Source of the DNA: Pseudomonadota bacterium
GTDB lineage: Bacteria > Pseudomonadota > Gammaproteobacteria > Burkholderiales > Burkholderiaceae_C
Direction of reading: 5' to 3'
NCBI GenBank assembly: GCA_021816585.1
Contig: JAKAXL010000012.1
Coordinates: forward strand, 1 to 64,000
DNA length: 64,000 bases
In this document: piece after piece, positions 44,710-53,697 of the stretch
Position numbering within the stretch: the first letter of the stretch is position 1
How the letters are laid out: each line of letters starts with the position of its first letter
Translations under genes and position numbers: made by a program
The notes under the pieces: generated by a model
Databases searched by the model: none
Told to the model about the DNA's origin: nothing
What the model saw: the letters and a program-made list of their open reading frames with translations, nothing else

Positions 44710-44727
44710 ACCCCGGCTTGGCGGATC

Positions 44728-44733
44728 TATGCT
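44728..44733 (+). promoter_or_regulatory. Candidate -10 box (TATGCT) before ftsH
   Basis: TATGCT (GATC-TATGCT) lies 33 bases before ATG 44767, in the 57-base space after ctaG. It suggests ftsH has its own start in addition to any readthrough. No clear -35. Confidence 0.35.
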
Positions 44734-44766
44734 CGCAGGCCGAGACGTCGTGAAAGGAGTCCAGCC

Positions 44767-46686
44767 ATGGCACAGCCCGAATCCCCGCCGGACGGCGGCC
44801 CCGAGGACGATCCCGCGCCGCGTGATCCGCGCTCGCGCCTGCCGCGCTTCGATCCGAAGGCGCGCATCCATCTCGGCTATTGGCTGGTCGCGCTGCTGGT
44901 GCTGCTGTGGGTGCAGAGCCTGTGGCAGGGCGCCGCGCAGGTCCAGACGGTGCCCTACAGCCAGTTCGAGACGTACCTGCAGCAGGGGCGCTTCAGCGAC
45001 GTCGAGATCGGCGAGCAGACCATCACCGGCACGCTGCGCGAGCCGGCGGCCAAGGGACCGAGCAAGGTGGTCGCGCTGCGCGTGGATCCGCAGATCGCGC
45101 AGCAGTTGCAGCGCTACGGGGTGCGCTATTCGCAGCTTCCGAGCAATGCCTGGCTGGCCAACCTGTTGTCGTGGATCTTCCCGGCGCTGGCCTTTTTCGG
45201 CGTGTGGTACTTCATGGTGCGCCGCTTCGCCGATCGCCAGGGCCTCGGCGGCGGCTTCATGACCATCGGCAAGAGCCGCGCCAAGGTGTACATGGAGAAC
45301 AGCACCGGGGTCAGCTACGCCGACGTCGCGGGGGTCGACGAGGCCAAGCAGGAACTGCAGGAAGTCGTCGAATTCCTCAAGGACCCGCAGGGCCACGGCC
45401 GCCTGGGGGCGAGGGCGCCCAAGGGCATCCTGCTGGTCGGGCCGCCGGGAACCGGCAAGACCCTGCTGGCGCGCGCGGTGGCGGGCGAGGCCGGGGTGCC
45501 GTTCTTCTCCATCAGCGGCTCGGAGTTCGTCGAGATGTTCGTCGGCGTCGGCGCGGCGCGTGTGCGCGACCTGTTCGAGCAGGCGCGCTCGAAGGCGCCG
45601 GCGATCATTTTCATCGACGAGCTCGACGCCCTCGGCCGCGCGCGCGGCGCCGCGCCCTTCGGCGGCGGACACGACGAGAAGGAGCAGACCCTGAACCAGT
45701 TGCTGGTCGAGCTCGACGGCTTCGACCCCAGCTCGGGACTGGTCATCCTGGCCGCCACCAACCGGCCGGAGATCCTCGATCCGGCGCTGCTGCGCGCCGG
45801 GCGCTTCGATCGCCAGGTGCTGGTCGACCGCCCGGACAAGGTCGGGCGCGTGCAGATCCTGCGCGTGCATGTGCGCAAGGTGCGGCTGGACCCCTCGGTC
45901 AGCCTGGAGCAGGTGGCCGCGCTGACCCCCGGTTTTTCCGGCGCCGATCTGGCCAACCTGGTCAACGAGGCGGCGCTGCTGGCCACGCGCGAGAACGCGC
46001 CGACGGTCACGCCCGAGCATTTCACGCGCGCCGTCGAGCGCATCGTCGCCGGCCTGGAAAAGCGCAACCGCCTGCTCAACCCGCACGAACGCGAGATCGT
46101 CGCCCACCACGAGATGGGACACGCGCTGGTGGCGATGAGCCTGCCCGGCACGGAGGTCGTGCACAAGGTCTCGATCATTCCGCGCGGGATCGGCTCGCTG
46201 GGCTACACCATCCAGCGCCCGACCGAGGACCGCTACCTGATGACCCGCGGCGAGCTGGAGGACAAGATGGCGGTGCTGATGGGCGGGCGGGCCGCCGAGT
46301 CCCTGATGTTCGGCGTGGTGTCGACCGGCGCCGCCGACGACCTGGCGAAGGTCAGCGACATCGCGCGCAGCATGGCCACGCGCTATGCCATGGTGGAAGC
46401 GCTGGGGCAGGTGGCGCTGGAAGATGCGCCGCAGAACCTGCTGGGGACCCCGGTGCCGCCGCAGCGCAACTACAGCGAGCAGACGGCGCGCGAGATCGAC
46501 TGCGCGGTGCGCGAACTCGTCGACCACGCCTTCGAGCGCGCCACCTCGATCCTGCGGCAACGCCGCGAGACCCTGGAGCACGGCGCCGCCAGACTGCTGC
46601 AGCAGGAGACGCTGAACGAGTCGGATCTGCGGGAACTGGTGGCCGGCGCGGCTGCGCTGCAGGCGCAACCGGCTGCCGGCGCCTGA
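44767..46686 (+). CDS. ftsH: ATP-dependent zinc metalloprotease FtsH
   Basis: 639 aa from ATG 44767 with AAAGGAG upstream. A Pro/Asp-rich N-terminus, TM1 ([16 protein letters not shown]), a short periplasmic domain and TM2 ([17 protein letters not shown]). The AAA domain has Walker A GPPGTGKT, pore loop FVG, Walker [10 protein letters not shown] and SRH arginines. The M41 protease has HEMGH (residues about 449-453) and the distal Asp. It degrades damaged membrane and short-lived cytosolic proteins. It is not next to rlmE/folP/glmM, where the housekeeping ftsH of proteobacteria usually lies, so it may be a second paralogue serving membrane complexes such as the adjacent oxidase. Confidence 0.92.
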   Translation: MAQPESPPDGGPEDDPAPRDPRSRLPRFDPKARIHLGYWLVALLVLLWVQSLWQGAAQVQTVPYSQFETYLQQGRFSDVEIGEQTITGTLREPAAKGPSKVVALRVDPQIAQQLQRYGVRYSQLPSNAWLANLLSWIFPALAFFGVWYFMVRRFADRQGLGGGFMTIGKSRAKVYMENSTGVSYADVAGVDEAKQELQEVVEFLKDPQGHGRLGARAPKGILLVGPPGTGKTLLARAVAGEAGVPFFSISGSEFVEMFVGVGAARVRDLFEQARSKAPAIIFIDELDALGRARGAAPFGGGHDEKEQTLNQLLVELDGFDPSSGLVILAATNRPEILDPALLRAGRFDRQVLVDRPDKVGRVQILRVHVRKVRLDPSVSLEQVAALTPGFSGADLANLVNEAALLATRENAPTVTPEHFTRAVERIVAGLEKRNRLLNPHEREIVAHHEMGHALVAMSLPGTEVVHKVSIIPRGIGSLGYTIQRPTEDRYLMTRGELEDKMAVLMGGRAAESLMFGVVSTGAADDLAKVSDIARSMATRYAMVEALGQVALEDAPQNLLGTPVPPQRNYSEQTAREIDCAVRELVDHAFERATSILRQRRETLEHGAARLLQQETLNESDLRELVAGAAALQAQPAAGA

Positions 46687-46700
46687 GAATCGTCAAGGCG

Positions 46701-46777
46701 GGCGGGCGCCCGCCGCGGCGCCGGCGTCGCGCGGCCTTTGCGGGCGCGCGACGGGCCGGGCCATGGGCGGCCCGGCC
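46701..46777. terminator. Stacked hairpins between convergent ftsH and parvulin genes
   Basis: Three inverted repeats: GGCGGGCGCCCGCC (46701-46714); GTCGCGCG (46726-46733) with CGCGCGAC (46745-46752); and GGCCGGGCC (46754-46762) with GGCCCGGCC (46769-46777), nine perfect pairs with an ATGGGC loop. They fill the 100-base convergent gap and should stop transcription from both sides, probably with Rho because no U tract follows. Confidence 0.55.
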
Positions 46778-46786
46778 GATGCGGGC

Positions 46787-47578
46787 TTACTGCGTGACCT
46801 TCGCCGAGGCCAGCAGTTCCTGCTGGTACTTCTGGATTTCCTCGCGCTGCAGCTCCTGCACGATCTGCGGGCGCAGCTGGTCCAGGGCCGGCGGCTTGGC
46901 CGGGCGCGTCTTGTCCAGCTTGATGATGTGCCAGCCGAACTGGGTATGCACCGGCGTCGTCGTGTACTGGCCGGGCTTCAGCTTGGTCAGCGCATCGGCG
47001 AAGGGCGGAACGAAGTTGCCCGGGGTCGACCAGCCGAGATTGCCGCCGTTGGCCGCCGAGCCGGTGTCCTTCGAGTACTTCTTCGCCAGATCGCCGAACT
47101 TGGCGCCCTTCTTCAGCTGCGCGATGATGTCGTCGGCTTCCTTCTGCGTCGGCACCAGGATGTGCTGGGCCTCGTACTCGGTGTGGCCGAAGGTCTTCGC
47201 GAACTGGTCGTACTTGGCCTGGATCTGCGCGTCGGTGATCGGGTGCTTCTTCAGGTATTCGCCCAGCACCGCGCGGATCAGCACGTTCTGGCGGTTGATC
47301 TCGAGCTCTTCCTGGATCTGCTTCTGCTTGGTCAGGCCCTGCTTCTCGGCCTCCTGCACGACGACTTCGCGCAGGATCATTTCCTTCCTGATCTGGTCCT
47401 TCAGTTCCGGGGTCACCGGCTGGCCGGACTGCTTGGCCATGTTGGCGGCCACCGCGTCGATCAGGGATTCGGGAATCGCCTTGCCGTTGACGGTGGCGGC
47501 GGTCTGCGCCATGGCCAGCGGACTGAACAGGGCCAGCGCGACCGCGAGGGGCAGGATTTTGGAACGGATCGGAGTCAT
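46787..47578 (-). CDS. Periplasmic parvulin-type peptidyl-prolyl isomerase
   Basis: 263 aa from ATG 47578, which opens directly into a signal peptide (IRSKILPLAVALALFSPLAMAQ). An in-frame ATG at 47632 has a better Shine-Dalgarno (AAGGA, 7 nt away) but would place 18 polar residues ahead of the signal. A SurA-like N-terminal helix region (about 25-125) is followed by a parvulin domain (about 130-235: YEAQHILVPTQKEADDIIAQLKKG, GGNLGWSTPGNFVPPFADAL, QFGWHIIKLDKTRP). It is a folding factor for secreted or outer membrane proteins, downstream of bolA. Confidence 0.9.
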   Translation of the reverse strand: MTPIRSKILPLAVALALFSPLAMAQTAATVNGKAIPESLIDAVAANMAKQSGQPVTPELKDQIRKEMILREVVVQEAEKQGLTKQKQIQEELEINRQNVLIRAVLGEYLKKHPITDAQIQAKYDQFAKTFGHTEYEAQHILVPTQKEADDIIAQLKKGAKFGDLAKKYSKDTGSAANGGNLGWSTPGNFVPPFADALTKLKPGQYTTTPVHTQFGWHIIKLDKTRPAKPPALDQLRPQIVQELQREEIQKYQQELLASAKVTQ

Positions 47579-47642
47579 GGAGCCATCAGCCGAAAAAGAG
47601 TTCGAAAAGGAAGGAATATCGTGATCTGTCATCCGAAAATCC

Positions 47643-47659
47643 TTCCGGAAAAACCGGAA
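47643..47659. terminator. Small A/T-loop hairpin between bolA and the parvulin gene
   Basis: TTCCGG (47643-47648), AAAAA, CCGGAA (47654-47659). On the minus strand it lies about 120 bases after bolA and just before the upstream alternative start of the parvulin, with flanking TTTT runs (GATTTT). It could be a weak terminator or a leader hairpin. The remaining 47665-47777 shows nothing recognisable. Confidence 0.35.
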
Positions 47660-47777
47660 AATCACGCCGCTTGCATCGCCCGCGGCATTTGGCGGGGACG
47701 CCGACGCGAAATGCCGCATCGACGCCCCGCGGTGCCGCCGGCAGTGCGCGTGCCCGGCGCAACGCAACGTCCCGGTC

Positions 47778-48077
47778 TCACAGAGGGCGCAATTCCAGGG
47801 TGAAGGAATGCACCTCCTGCAATAGCAGGGGACCCAGGGCATCATACACGAGGCGATGCCGCGCAAGAGGTCCGATACCCGCAAAACGCCGGCTCTGCAG
47901 GCGAATGTGAAAATGGCTTCCCTGCGCATCGAAACCCGCATGTCCGTGGTGCTGCGCGGACATGTCCGTGACCTCCGCGAGGTCGTCGGGGAAGGCCTGG
48001 CGCAAGGCGCTCTCGATGCGCGCGAGCCGGCTCGGCGCGTCGTTCCGCGCTCGCGGCATCACCTGCTCGGGGTTCAT
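47778..48077 (-). CDS. bolA: BolA family protein
   Basis: 99 aa from ATG 48077, in ATGA overlap with yciB. BolA fold with SHFHIRLQSRRFAGIGPLARHRLVYDALGPLLL and the conserved C-terminal His (QEVHSFTLELRPL) that co-ligates a [2Fe-2S] cluster with monothiol glutaredoxins. It is involved in Fe-S or iron signalling and stress morphology. Confidence 0.9.
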   Translation of the reverse strand: MNPEQVMPRARNDAPSRLARIESALRQAFPDDLAEVTDMSAQHHGHAGFDAQGSHFHIRLQSRRFAGIGPLARHRLVYDALGPLLLQEVHSFTLELRPL

Positions 48078-48610
48078 GGCGCCTTCGACGGCAGGTAGCG
48101 TGCGATCAGCAGCGATTGCAGCAGCGCGAACACCAGGGTCAGCCCGAGGCTGCCGAACAGCTTGAAGTTGACCCAGGTCGCGGTCGAGAAGTTGTAGGCC
48201 ACCCACAGGTTCAGCACGCCCATCAGCGTGAAGTAGCCGGTCCAGGACCAGTTCAGCCGGGTCCACGCCGGCTCCGGCAGTTCGAGCTGGCTGCCCAGCA
48301 GCGAGCGGATCAGGTTGCGCCCGAGCAGCAGCTGACCGCCGGCCAGACTCGACGCGAAGATCCAGTACAGCACCGTGGGCTTCCACTTGATGAAGGTCTC
48401 GTCGTGCAGCAGCAGCGTGGCGCCGCCGAACAGCACGACCACCACCAGGCTGACCCACAGCATCGGCTCGACGCGCCTGCGGCGCAGCCACACCCATGCG
48501 ATCTGCAGCACCGTGGCGACGATGGCCACGCCGGTGGCCACGTAGATGCCGCCGAACTTGAAGGCGACGAAGAACAGGATGATCGGGAAGAAATCGAACA
48601 GCAGCTTCAT
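48074..48610 (-). CDS. yciB: Inner membrane protein YciB (septation/IspZ family)
   Basis: 178 aa from ATG 48610. Five membrane helices; family signatures MKLLFDFFPIILFFVAFK at the N-terminus, FIKWKPTVLYWIFAS, LNWSWTGYFTLMGVLNLWVAYNF and WVNFKLFGSLGLTLVFALLQ. It affects cell envelope synthesis and septation. It is in the operon msrB-yciB-bolA, overlapping bolA by four bases. Confidence 0.93.
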   Translation of the reverse strand: MKLLFDFFPIILFFVAFKFGGIYVATGVAIVATVLQIAWVWLRRRRVEPMLWVSLVVVVLFGGATLLLHDETFIKWKPTVLYWIFASSLAGGQLLLGRNLIRSLLGSQLELPEPAWTRLNWSWTGYFTLMGVLNLWVAYNFSTATWVNFKLFGSLGLTLVFALLQSLLIARYLPSKAP

Positions 48611-48628
48611 GCGGTGGCGCTTCCTGGG

Positions 48629-49057
48629 CTATGCGGAGTCGGCCGAGGGGGAGTCGGAGTCGGCGGCCGGCTCGAAGTCCAGCGCCGCGGAGTTGATGCA
48701 GTAGCGCAGTCCGCCCGGTCCCGGGCCGTCCGGGAACACATGCCCCAGGTGCGCCTCGCAGCTGGCGCAGCGCACCTCGGTGCGCTGCATGCCGTAGCTG
48801 CGGTCGGTGTGCTCGGCGATTCGGGCATCGCGCGCGGGCTGCGTGAAACTCGGCCAGCCGGTCCCGGAGTCGAACTTGCTGTTCGATTCGAACAGCGGCG
48901 CGCCGCAGCATACGCAGCGGTAGTCGCCGTCCGCGTGGTGGTTCCAGTACTTGCCGCTGAACGGCGCCTCGGTCGCGCTGCAGCGCGTGACCTGGTACTG
49001 CTCGGAGCTCAGGCGCTCGCGCCAGACGCGCTCCTGCTCGGGGTCGGATGGTTTCAT
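48629..49057 (-). CDS. msrB: Peptide methionine-(R)-S-oxide reductase
   Basis: 142 aa from ATG 49057. Zn-binding Cys pairs in [11 protein letters not shown] and [14 protein letters not shown], substrate motif SGTGWPSFT, and catalytic Cys in RYCINSAAL. It repairs Met-R-sulfoxide in proteins. The C-terminus is a short acidic Asp/Ser tail. It lies between selO and yciB on the same strand, and an 18-bp hairpin ends 17 bases before its start. Confidence 0.95.
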   Translation of the reverse strand: MKPSDPEQERVWRERLSSEQYQVTRCSATEAPFSGKYWNHHADGDYRCVCCGAPLFESNSKFDSGTGWPSFTQPARDARIAEHTDRSYGMQRTEVRCASCEAHLGHVFPDGPGPGGLRYCINSAALDFEPAADSDSPSADSA

Positions 49058-49074
49058 CGGAGGACTCGCTCGAA

Positions 49075-49114
49075 GCCGCGTTCGGCGCGCGCGGGCGCGC
49101 GCGCCGAACGCGGC
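49075..49114 (-). terminator. 18-bp perfect hairpin between selO and msrB
   Basis: GCCGCGTTCGGCGCGCGC (49075-49092) and its exact complement (49097-49114) flank a GGGC loop. It ends 17 bases upstream of the msrB ATG. There is no U run, so besides terminating selO it may be an mRNA-stability or translation barrier, or a cruciform. It is the longest perfect stem in this window. Confidence 0.55.
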
Positions 49115-49213
49115 ACGCCCGACATTGTGCTCCCGCGCCGCGTCGCGGGCCAGAGCTGGGCACGCCCCGCGTCCCGGGGGGGCGCAGGCGTCCGCGCACG
49201 CATCCGCGCCGGA

Positions 49214-50764
49214 TCAGGATGAACACGACAGCACGGGCGGGCCGGCGTCGGGGGGCGGCGCGGCGGCCAGGTCCTCGCAGCCCGGCTGCTCGTCGAAGGG
49301 CATGCGCAGCACCCGATGCAGGCGCAGGACCGCGGAGAAGTCTCCGTCGCGCGCCTGCGCGATGGCCTGCTGCCCGAGGTGGTGGCGCAGCACGTAGCAG
49401 GGGTTGCTGCGCAGCATGTCGCGCGCGCGCTCGGCCCGTGCCGCCGCGTCGAGCCCGTGCTGGCGGGCGCGCAGCCGCGCCAGCCAGTCGGCGGCACGCT
49501 GCGGCCAGGCGTCGAACTGGCGCAGCCACTGCACCGGCGGCGGCGCCTCGGGCAGCTCGACCACGCGCGCCAGCAGGCGGTGCGACAGGGTCCAGTCGGC
49601 GCGGCAGGCGGCCAGCAGGTCCAGCCAGTCCTGCACCAGGTCGCGGTCCGTCTCGAGCGACGCGGCGGGGTCGTCGGCGCGCAGCCCGAGCTTGGCCTGC
49701 ATGCCGCGGTCCATCTCGACCATGAAGGCGTCGGCGAAGTCCTCCACGGCGTCGCGCGCCGCCTGCTCGTCGCCGATCAGCGGCAGCAGCGCCTGCGCCA
49801 GCGCCAGCAGGTTCCAGCGGGCTACCGCCGGTTGACGCGCCCACGCGTAGCGCCCCCAGCTGTCGGTGGTGTTCGGCGTGTAGCCGGGATCGAAGGCGTC
49901 GAGGAATCCGAAGGGGCCGTAGTCGATGGTCCACCCCAGCATCGACATGTTGTCGGTGTTCATCACGCCGTGCACGAAACCCACGCACTGCCAGCGCGCG
50001 ATGGTCGGCGCGGTCGCGGCCACCACCTCGCGCAGCAGCGCCAGCGCGGGGTTGGCGGAGTCGGCCGCCGCCGGGTACAGGCGTGCCACCGTGTAGTCGA
50101 CCAGCCGGCGCAGCGCGTCGTGCCGGCCGCCGTGGCTGAAGTGCTCGAAGTGCCCGAAGCGCAGGAAGCTCGGGCTCAGGCGCGTCACCACGGCCGCGGT
50201 CTCCAGGCTCTCGCGGCGCACCGGCAGCTCGGAGTCGACCAGGCACAGGGCACGCGTGGTCGGCACGCCCAGCGCGTGCATCGCCTCGCTGCACAGGAAC
50301 TCGCGTATCGACGAACGCAGCACCGCGCGCCCGTCGCCGCGGCGCGAAAACGGCGTCGGCCCCGCGCCCTTGATCTGCACTTCCCACCAGGCGTGACCCA
50401 TGGCCTGGCGCGCGTCGCGGGATCGCGCCTCGCCGAGCAGGTGGGCCCGCCCGTCGCCCAGCTGGCCGGCCCAGTTGCCGAACTGGTGGCCGGCATACAC
50501 GGTGCTGATGGCGCTGGCGTCGCGCGCGGCCTGGTTGCCGCTGAACAGCTCCGCCCAGCTGCGGCGCGCGTCGTCGTGCTGCGGCAGCGCCAGCCCCAGC
50601 AGCGCCGCGGCGTCGGCGCTGAGCACGCGCAGGCGCGGCTGCGGCAGGCCCTGCGGCGGGCTCGTGCTGTGGAATTCGGCGCCGAGCCGTACGAAGTCCT
50701 GGCGCATCGCCAGCACGGGTTGCGCGGCGCCGGCCTGCGGCGGAGTCAGGGTATCGACGGACAT
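49214..50764 (-). CDS. selO: Protein adenylyltransferase SelO (YdiU)
   Basis: 516 aa from ATG 50764. A pseudokinase-like AMPylase: GHQFGNWAGQLGDGRAHLLGE (glycine-rich nucleotide loop), WEVQIKGAGPTPFSRRGDGRAVLRSSIREFLCSEAM, and VNTDNMSMLGWTIDYGPFGFLD-like active-site residues (seen as GVMNTDNMSMLG, IDYGPFGFLD). The C-terminus is VLSCSS; the redox Cys replaces the selenocysteine of eukaryotic SelO. It AMPylates redox proteins during oxidative stress. It is next to msrB, another redox-repair enzyme. Confidence 0.93.
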   Translation of the reverse strand: MSVDTLTPPQAGAAQPVLAMRQDFVRLGAEFHSTSPPQGLPQPRLRVLSADAAALLGLALPQHDDARRSWAELFSGNQAARDASAISTVYAGHQFGNWAGQLGDGRAHLLGEARSRDARQAMGHAWWEVQIKGAGPTPFSRRGDGRAVLRSSIREFLCSEAMHALGVPTTRALCLVDSELPVRRESLETAAVVTRLSPSFLRFGHFEHFSHGGRHDALRRLVDYTVARLYPAAADSANPALALLREVVAATAPTIARWQCVGFVHGVMNTDNMSMLGWTIDYGPFGFLDAFDPGYTPNTTDSWGRYAWARQPAVARWNLLALAQALLPLIGDEQAARDAVEDFADAFMVEMDRGMQAKLGLRADDPAASLETDRDLVQDWLDLLAACRADWTLSHRLLARVVELPEAPPPVQWLRQFDAWPQRAADWLARLRARQHGLDAAARAERARDMLRSNPCYVLRHHLGQQAIAQARDGDFSAVLRLHRVLRMPFDEQPGCEDLAAAPPPDAGPPVLSCSS

Positions 50765-50784
50765 GCATCGATTTTCCCTTAGCT

Positions 50785-50799
50785 CATAAAGCCTTTATG
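50785..50799. promoter_or_regulatory. 15-bp palindrome in the selO-livG divergent spacer
   Basis: CATAAAG-C-CTTTATG, perfect 7-bp arms, in the AT-richest part of the region, 20 bases upstream of selO. It is a probable operator for a dimeric regulator, affecting selO, livG or both. The regulator is not in the window. Confidence 0.5.
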
Positions 50800-50933
50800 C
50801 GTGTATGGAAACGAAGCTGTCGCGCGTGATGTACCGGATTTGCGCAGCAATTCGTCCAGGGTTTCCCCGGGGCGGCGATGCTTGTATCGCAACGGTGCAG
50901 TGCCGCAAAATCTTGTCCGTTCTCAACCGATCC

Positions 50934-51701
50934 ATGTCGACCACTCCGATTCTGCAGGCTCGAGGCCTGACCAAACAGTTCGCAGGCTTTGCCGCGGTGC
51001 AGGATATCGACCTGGATGTCGCCGAGGGATCGATCCACGCGCTGGTCGGACCCAACGGCGCCGGCAAGACCACCTGTTTCAACCTGCTCACCAAGTTTCT
51101 CGAGCCCAGCTCCGGCAGCATCCGCTTCGCGGGGCGCGACATCACGCGCATGCAGCCGGCGCAGGTGGCACGCCTCGGGCTGGTGCGCTCGTTCCAGATC
51201 AGCGCCACCTTCGGACACATGAGCCTGCTGGAGAACGTACGCGTGGGCATGCAGCGCTCGGCCGGCATGGCCTGGCAGTTCTGGGCTTCGCCGGCGCGCC
51301 TTTCCCGCCTCGACGAGCGCGCGATGCAGTATCTGGAGCAGGTCGGGCTGGCCGCGCAGGCCTCGCAGCTGGCGGTGAATCTGCCCTATGGACACAAGCG
51401 TGCGCTGGAACTGGCCACGACGCTGGCGCTGGAGCCTCGCCTGCTGCTGCTCGACGAGCCCACGCAGGGACTCGGGCACGAGGACGTGGAGCGCGTGACC
51501 GAACTCATCGCGCGCGTCGCGAAGGGCCGCACGGTGCTGATGGTGGAGCACAACATGTCGGTGATCTCGCGCATCTGCGACCGCGTCACGGTGATGCAGC
51601 GCGGGCGCAAGCTGGCCGAGGGCAGCTACGCCGAGGTGGCCGCCAACCCCGAGGTGATCAGCGCGTACATGGGCGACGAGGCGGGGGAGCTGGTGTCATG
51701 A
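50934..51701 (+). CDS. livG: Branched-chain-type ABC transporter ATP-binding protein LivG
   Basis: 255 aa from ATG 50934 (MSTTPILQARGL); the frame is open upstream but the family start fits here. Walker A GPNGAGKTT, Q-loop FQIS, signature region LPYGHKRALELA (the LSGGQ equivalent is degenerate, as in LivG), Walker B LLLLDEPTQGLG and switch His in MVEHNM. First gene of the livGFKHM set; it overlaps livF by ATGA. Confidence 0.9.
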   Translation: MSTTPILQARGLTKQFAGFAAVQDIDLDVAEGSIHALVGPNGAGKTTCFNLLTKFLEPSSGSIRFAGRDITRMQPAQVARLGLVRSFQISATFGHMSLLENVRVGMQRSAGMAWQFWASPARLSRLDERAMQYLEQVGLAAQASQLAVNLPYGHKRALELATTLALEPRLLLLDEPTQGLGHEDVERVTELIARVAKGRTVLMVEHNMSVISRICDRVTVMQRGRKLAEGSYAEVAANPEVISAYMGDEAGELVS

Positions 51702-52462
51702 ACCTCGGGGGGGAGGCCGTGGCGAGCGCGCCCGGCGAAGCCGCGCAGGCGGCGACGCCGCTGGCGCTGGACATCCGCAACCTGCACGCGTGGTATGGAG
51801 AGTCCCACGTGCTGCACGGGGTCGACCTGCAGGTCGGGCAGGGCCGCACGGTGTGCCTGCTCGGGCGCAACGGCGCCGGGCGCAGCACCACGCTGCGCGC
51901 GATCATGGGCCTGACCAGCGCGCGCAGCGGCAGCATCCAGGTGTTCGGGCGCGACCTGGCGCGCATCCCGCCGCACCGCGTGGCCGGGCTCGGAGTCGGC
52001 TACTGCCCGGAAGAGCGGGGCATCTTCGCCAGCCTGTCGACGCGCGAGAACCTGCTGCTGCCGCCGCTGCTGCGCACCGGATTCGACGGCCTGAGCCTGG
52101 ACGAGATCGATCAGCTGTTCCCCAACCTGAAGGAGCGCGCGCGCAGCCCGGGCTCGCGCCTTTCGGGCGGCGAGCAGCAGATGCTGGCGCTGGCGCGCAT
52201 CCTGCGCACCGGCGCCAGGCTGCTGCTGCTGGACGAGATCTCCGAGGGCCTGGCGCCGGTGATCGTGCAGGCGCTGGGACGCGCCATCACCTCGTTGCGC
52301 GATCGGGGTTTTTCCATCCTGCTGGTGGAACAGAACTTTCACTTCACGGCCCGGCTGGCCGACCATTTCTACGTGATGGAGCGCGGCAAGATCGTCGAGC
52401 AGTTCTCGCGAGAGCAACTGCCGGACAAGCGCGAGCAGCTGGAACGGCTGCTCGGTGTGTAG
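51698..52462 (+). CDS. livF: Branched-chain-type ABC transporter ATP-binding protein LivF, variant Walker A
   Basis: 254 aa from ATG 51698. A 20-residue N-terminal extension precedes the ABC core. The Walker A reads GRNGAGRSTT: Arg62 stands in place of the phosphate-binding Lys (codon CGC at 51881-51883). The rest is intact: signature LSGGEQQ, Walker B LLLLDEISEG and switch His region LVEQNFHF (His is shifted from the usual position). In most ABC ATPases loss of this Lys abolishes hydrolysis, so this half may be impaired or may rely on LivG. Confidence 0.88.
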   Translation: MNLGGEAVASAPGEAAQAATPLALDIRNLHAWYGESHVLHGVDLQVGQGRTVCLLGRNGAGRSTTLRAIMGLTSARSGSIQVFGRDLARIPPHRVAGLGVGYCPEERGIFASLSTRENLLLPPLLRTGFDGLSLDEIDQLFPNLKERARSPGSRLSGGEQQMLALARILRTGARLLLLDEISEGLAPVIVQALGRAITSLRDRGFSILLVEQNFHFTARLADHFYVMERGKIVEQFSREQLPDKREQLERLLGV

Positions 52463-52493
52463 TGGTATGTGGAAGAACAACCAGGAGACTCGC

Positions 52494-53690
52494 ATGAAAC
52501 TGAACCGATGGACCCTCGCGATCGCGGGCACGCTGGCCATGACCGCGGCGACGGCGCAGGCGGCCCCGCCGGTCAAGCTGGCTTTCATCACCGACATGTC
52601 CGGGGTGTATTCCTCGGTCGACGGCCCCGGGGGCGTGGCCGCGATCAACATGGCCATCCATGACTTCGGCGGCAAGGTGCTGGGGCGCAAGATCGAACTG
52701 CTGACCTTCGACCACCAGAACAAGGCCGACCTGGCCGCTGCCAAGGCCAAGGAGTTCTTCAGCCAGGACGGCGCCGACATGCTGATCGCCGGCACCAACA
52801 GCGCCACCGCGCTGGCCATGGAGCCCGTGGCCAACGCCTACAAGCGGCCGTTCATGGTCGTCGGCGCCGGAGCCTCGACCATCGTCGGCAAGCAATGCAC
52901 GCCGTACACCGACATGTACGCCTACAACACCACCGCGCTGGCCCGCGGAACCGGCAAGGCGATCGTCGACAAGGGCGGCAAGACCTGGTACTTCCTGACC
53001 GCCGACTACGCCTTCGGCAAGTCGCTGGAAAGCGATGCCGCGAAGGTCGTCGAAGCCAACGGCGGCAAGGTGCTGGGCCAGGTGTACGCGCCGCTGGCCT
53101 CGTCGGACTTCTCGTCGTACCTGCTGCAGGCGCAGGCCTCGAAGGCGCAGGTGCTGGGACTGGCCAACGCCGGCGGCGACGCGGTGAACTCGATCAAGCA
53201 GGCGACCCAGTTCGGCATCACCAAGACCATGAAGCTCGCCGGGCTGCTGCTGTTCGTCACGGACATCCACAGCATCGGACTGCCTTCCGCGCAGGGCCTG
53301 TACCTGACCACCCCGTGGTACTGGAACCAGAGCCCGCAGGCGCACGCCTGGTCCGAGCGCTTCTACAAGGAGCGCCACGTGATGCCCACCTTCATCCAGG
53401 CCGGCGACTACTCCGCCGTGATGACCTACCTGAAGGCGGTGAAGGCGGCCGGGACCACCGACGGCGCCAAGGTCATGGCCGAGTTGCACAAGATGAAGGT
53501 CAACGACATGTTCATGCAGGGCGGCTACCTGGCGCCGAACGGCTTGATGGTGCACGACATGTACCTGGCCCAGGTGAAGACCCCGGCGCAGTCGAAGAGT
53601 GAATGGGACCTGTACGACCTCGTGCAGAAGATCCCGGGCCCCGACGCCTTCGGCCCGATCGCCGACTACGGCTGCCCGTTGGCCAGGTAA
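52494..53690 (+). CDS. livK: Periplasmic substrate-binding protein of the Liv-type ABC transporter
   Basis: 398 aa from ATG 52494 with AGGAG upstream. Signal peptide (NRWTLAIAGTLAMTAATAQA) and a Peripla_BP_6 fold: VKLAFITDMSGVYSSVDGPGG, DMLIAGTNSATALAMEPVA, FLTADYAFGKSLESDA. The DGPGG start resembles binding proteins for aromatic or other non-amino-acid ligands, but the ligand is inference. It is followed by two strong hairpins before livH, which should keep its transcript level high. Confidence 0.85.
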   Translation: MKLNRWTLAIAGTLAMTAATAQAAPPVKLAFITDMSGVYSSVDGPGGVAAINMAIHDFGGKVLGRKIELLTFDHQNKADLAAAKAKEFFSQDGADMLIAGTNSATALAMEPVANAYKRPFMVVGAGASTIVGKQCTPYTDMYAYNTTALARGTGKAIVDKGGKTWYFLTADYAFGKSLESDAAKVVEANGGKVLGQVYAPLASSDFSSYLLQAQASKAQVLGLANAGGDAVNSIKQATQFGITKTMKLAGLLLFVTDIHSIGLPSAQGLYLTTPWYWNQSPQAHAWSERFYKERHVMPTFIQAGDYSAVMTYLKAVKAAGTTDGAKVMAELHKMKVNDMFMQGGYLAPNGLMVHDMYLAQVKTPAQSKSEWDLYDLVQKIPGPDAFGPIADYGCPLAR

Positions 53691-53697
53691 TCGGAAC

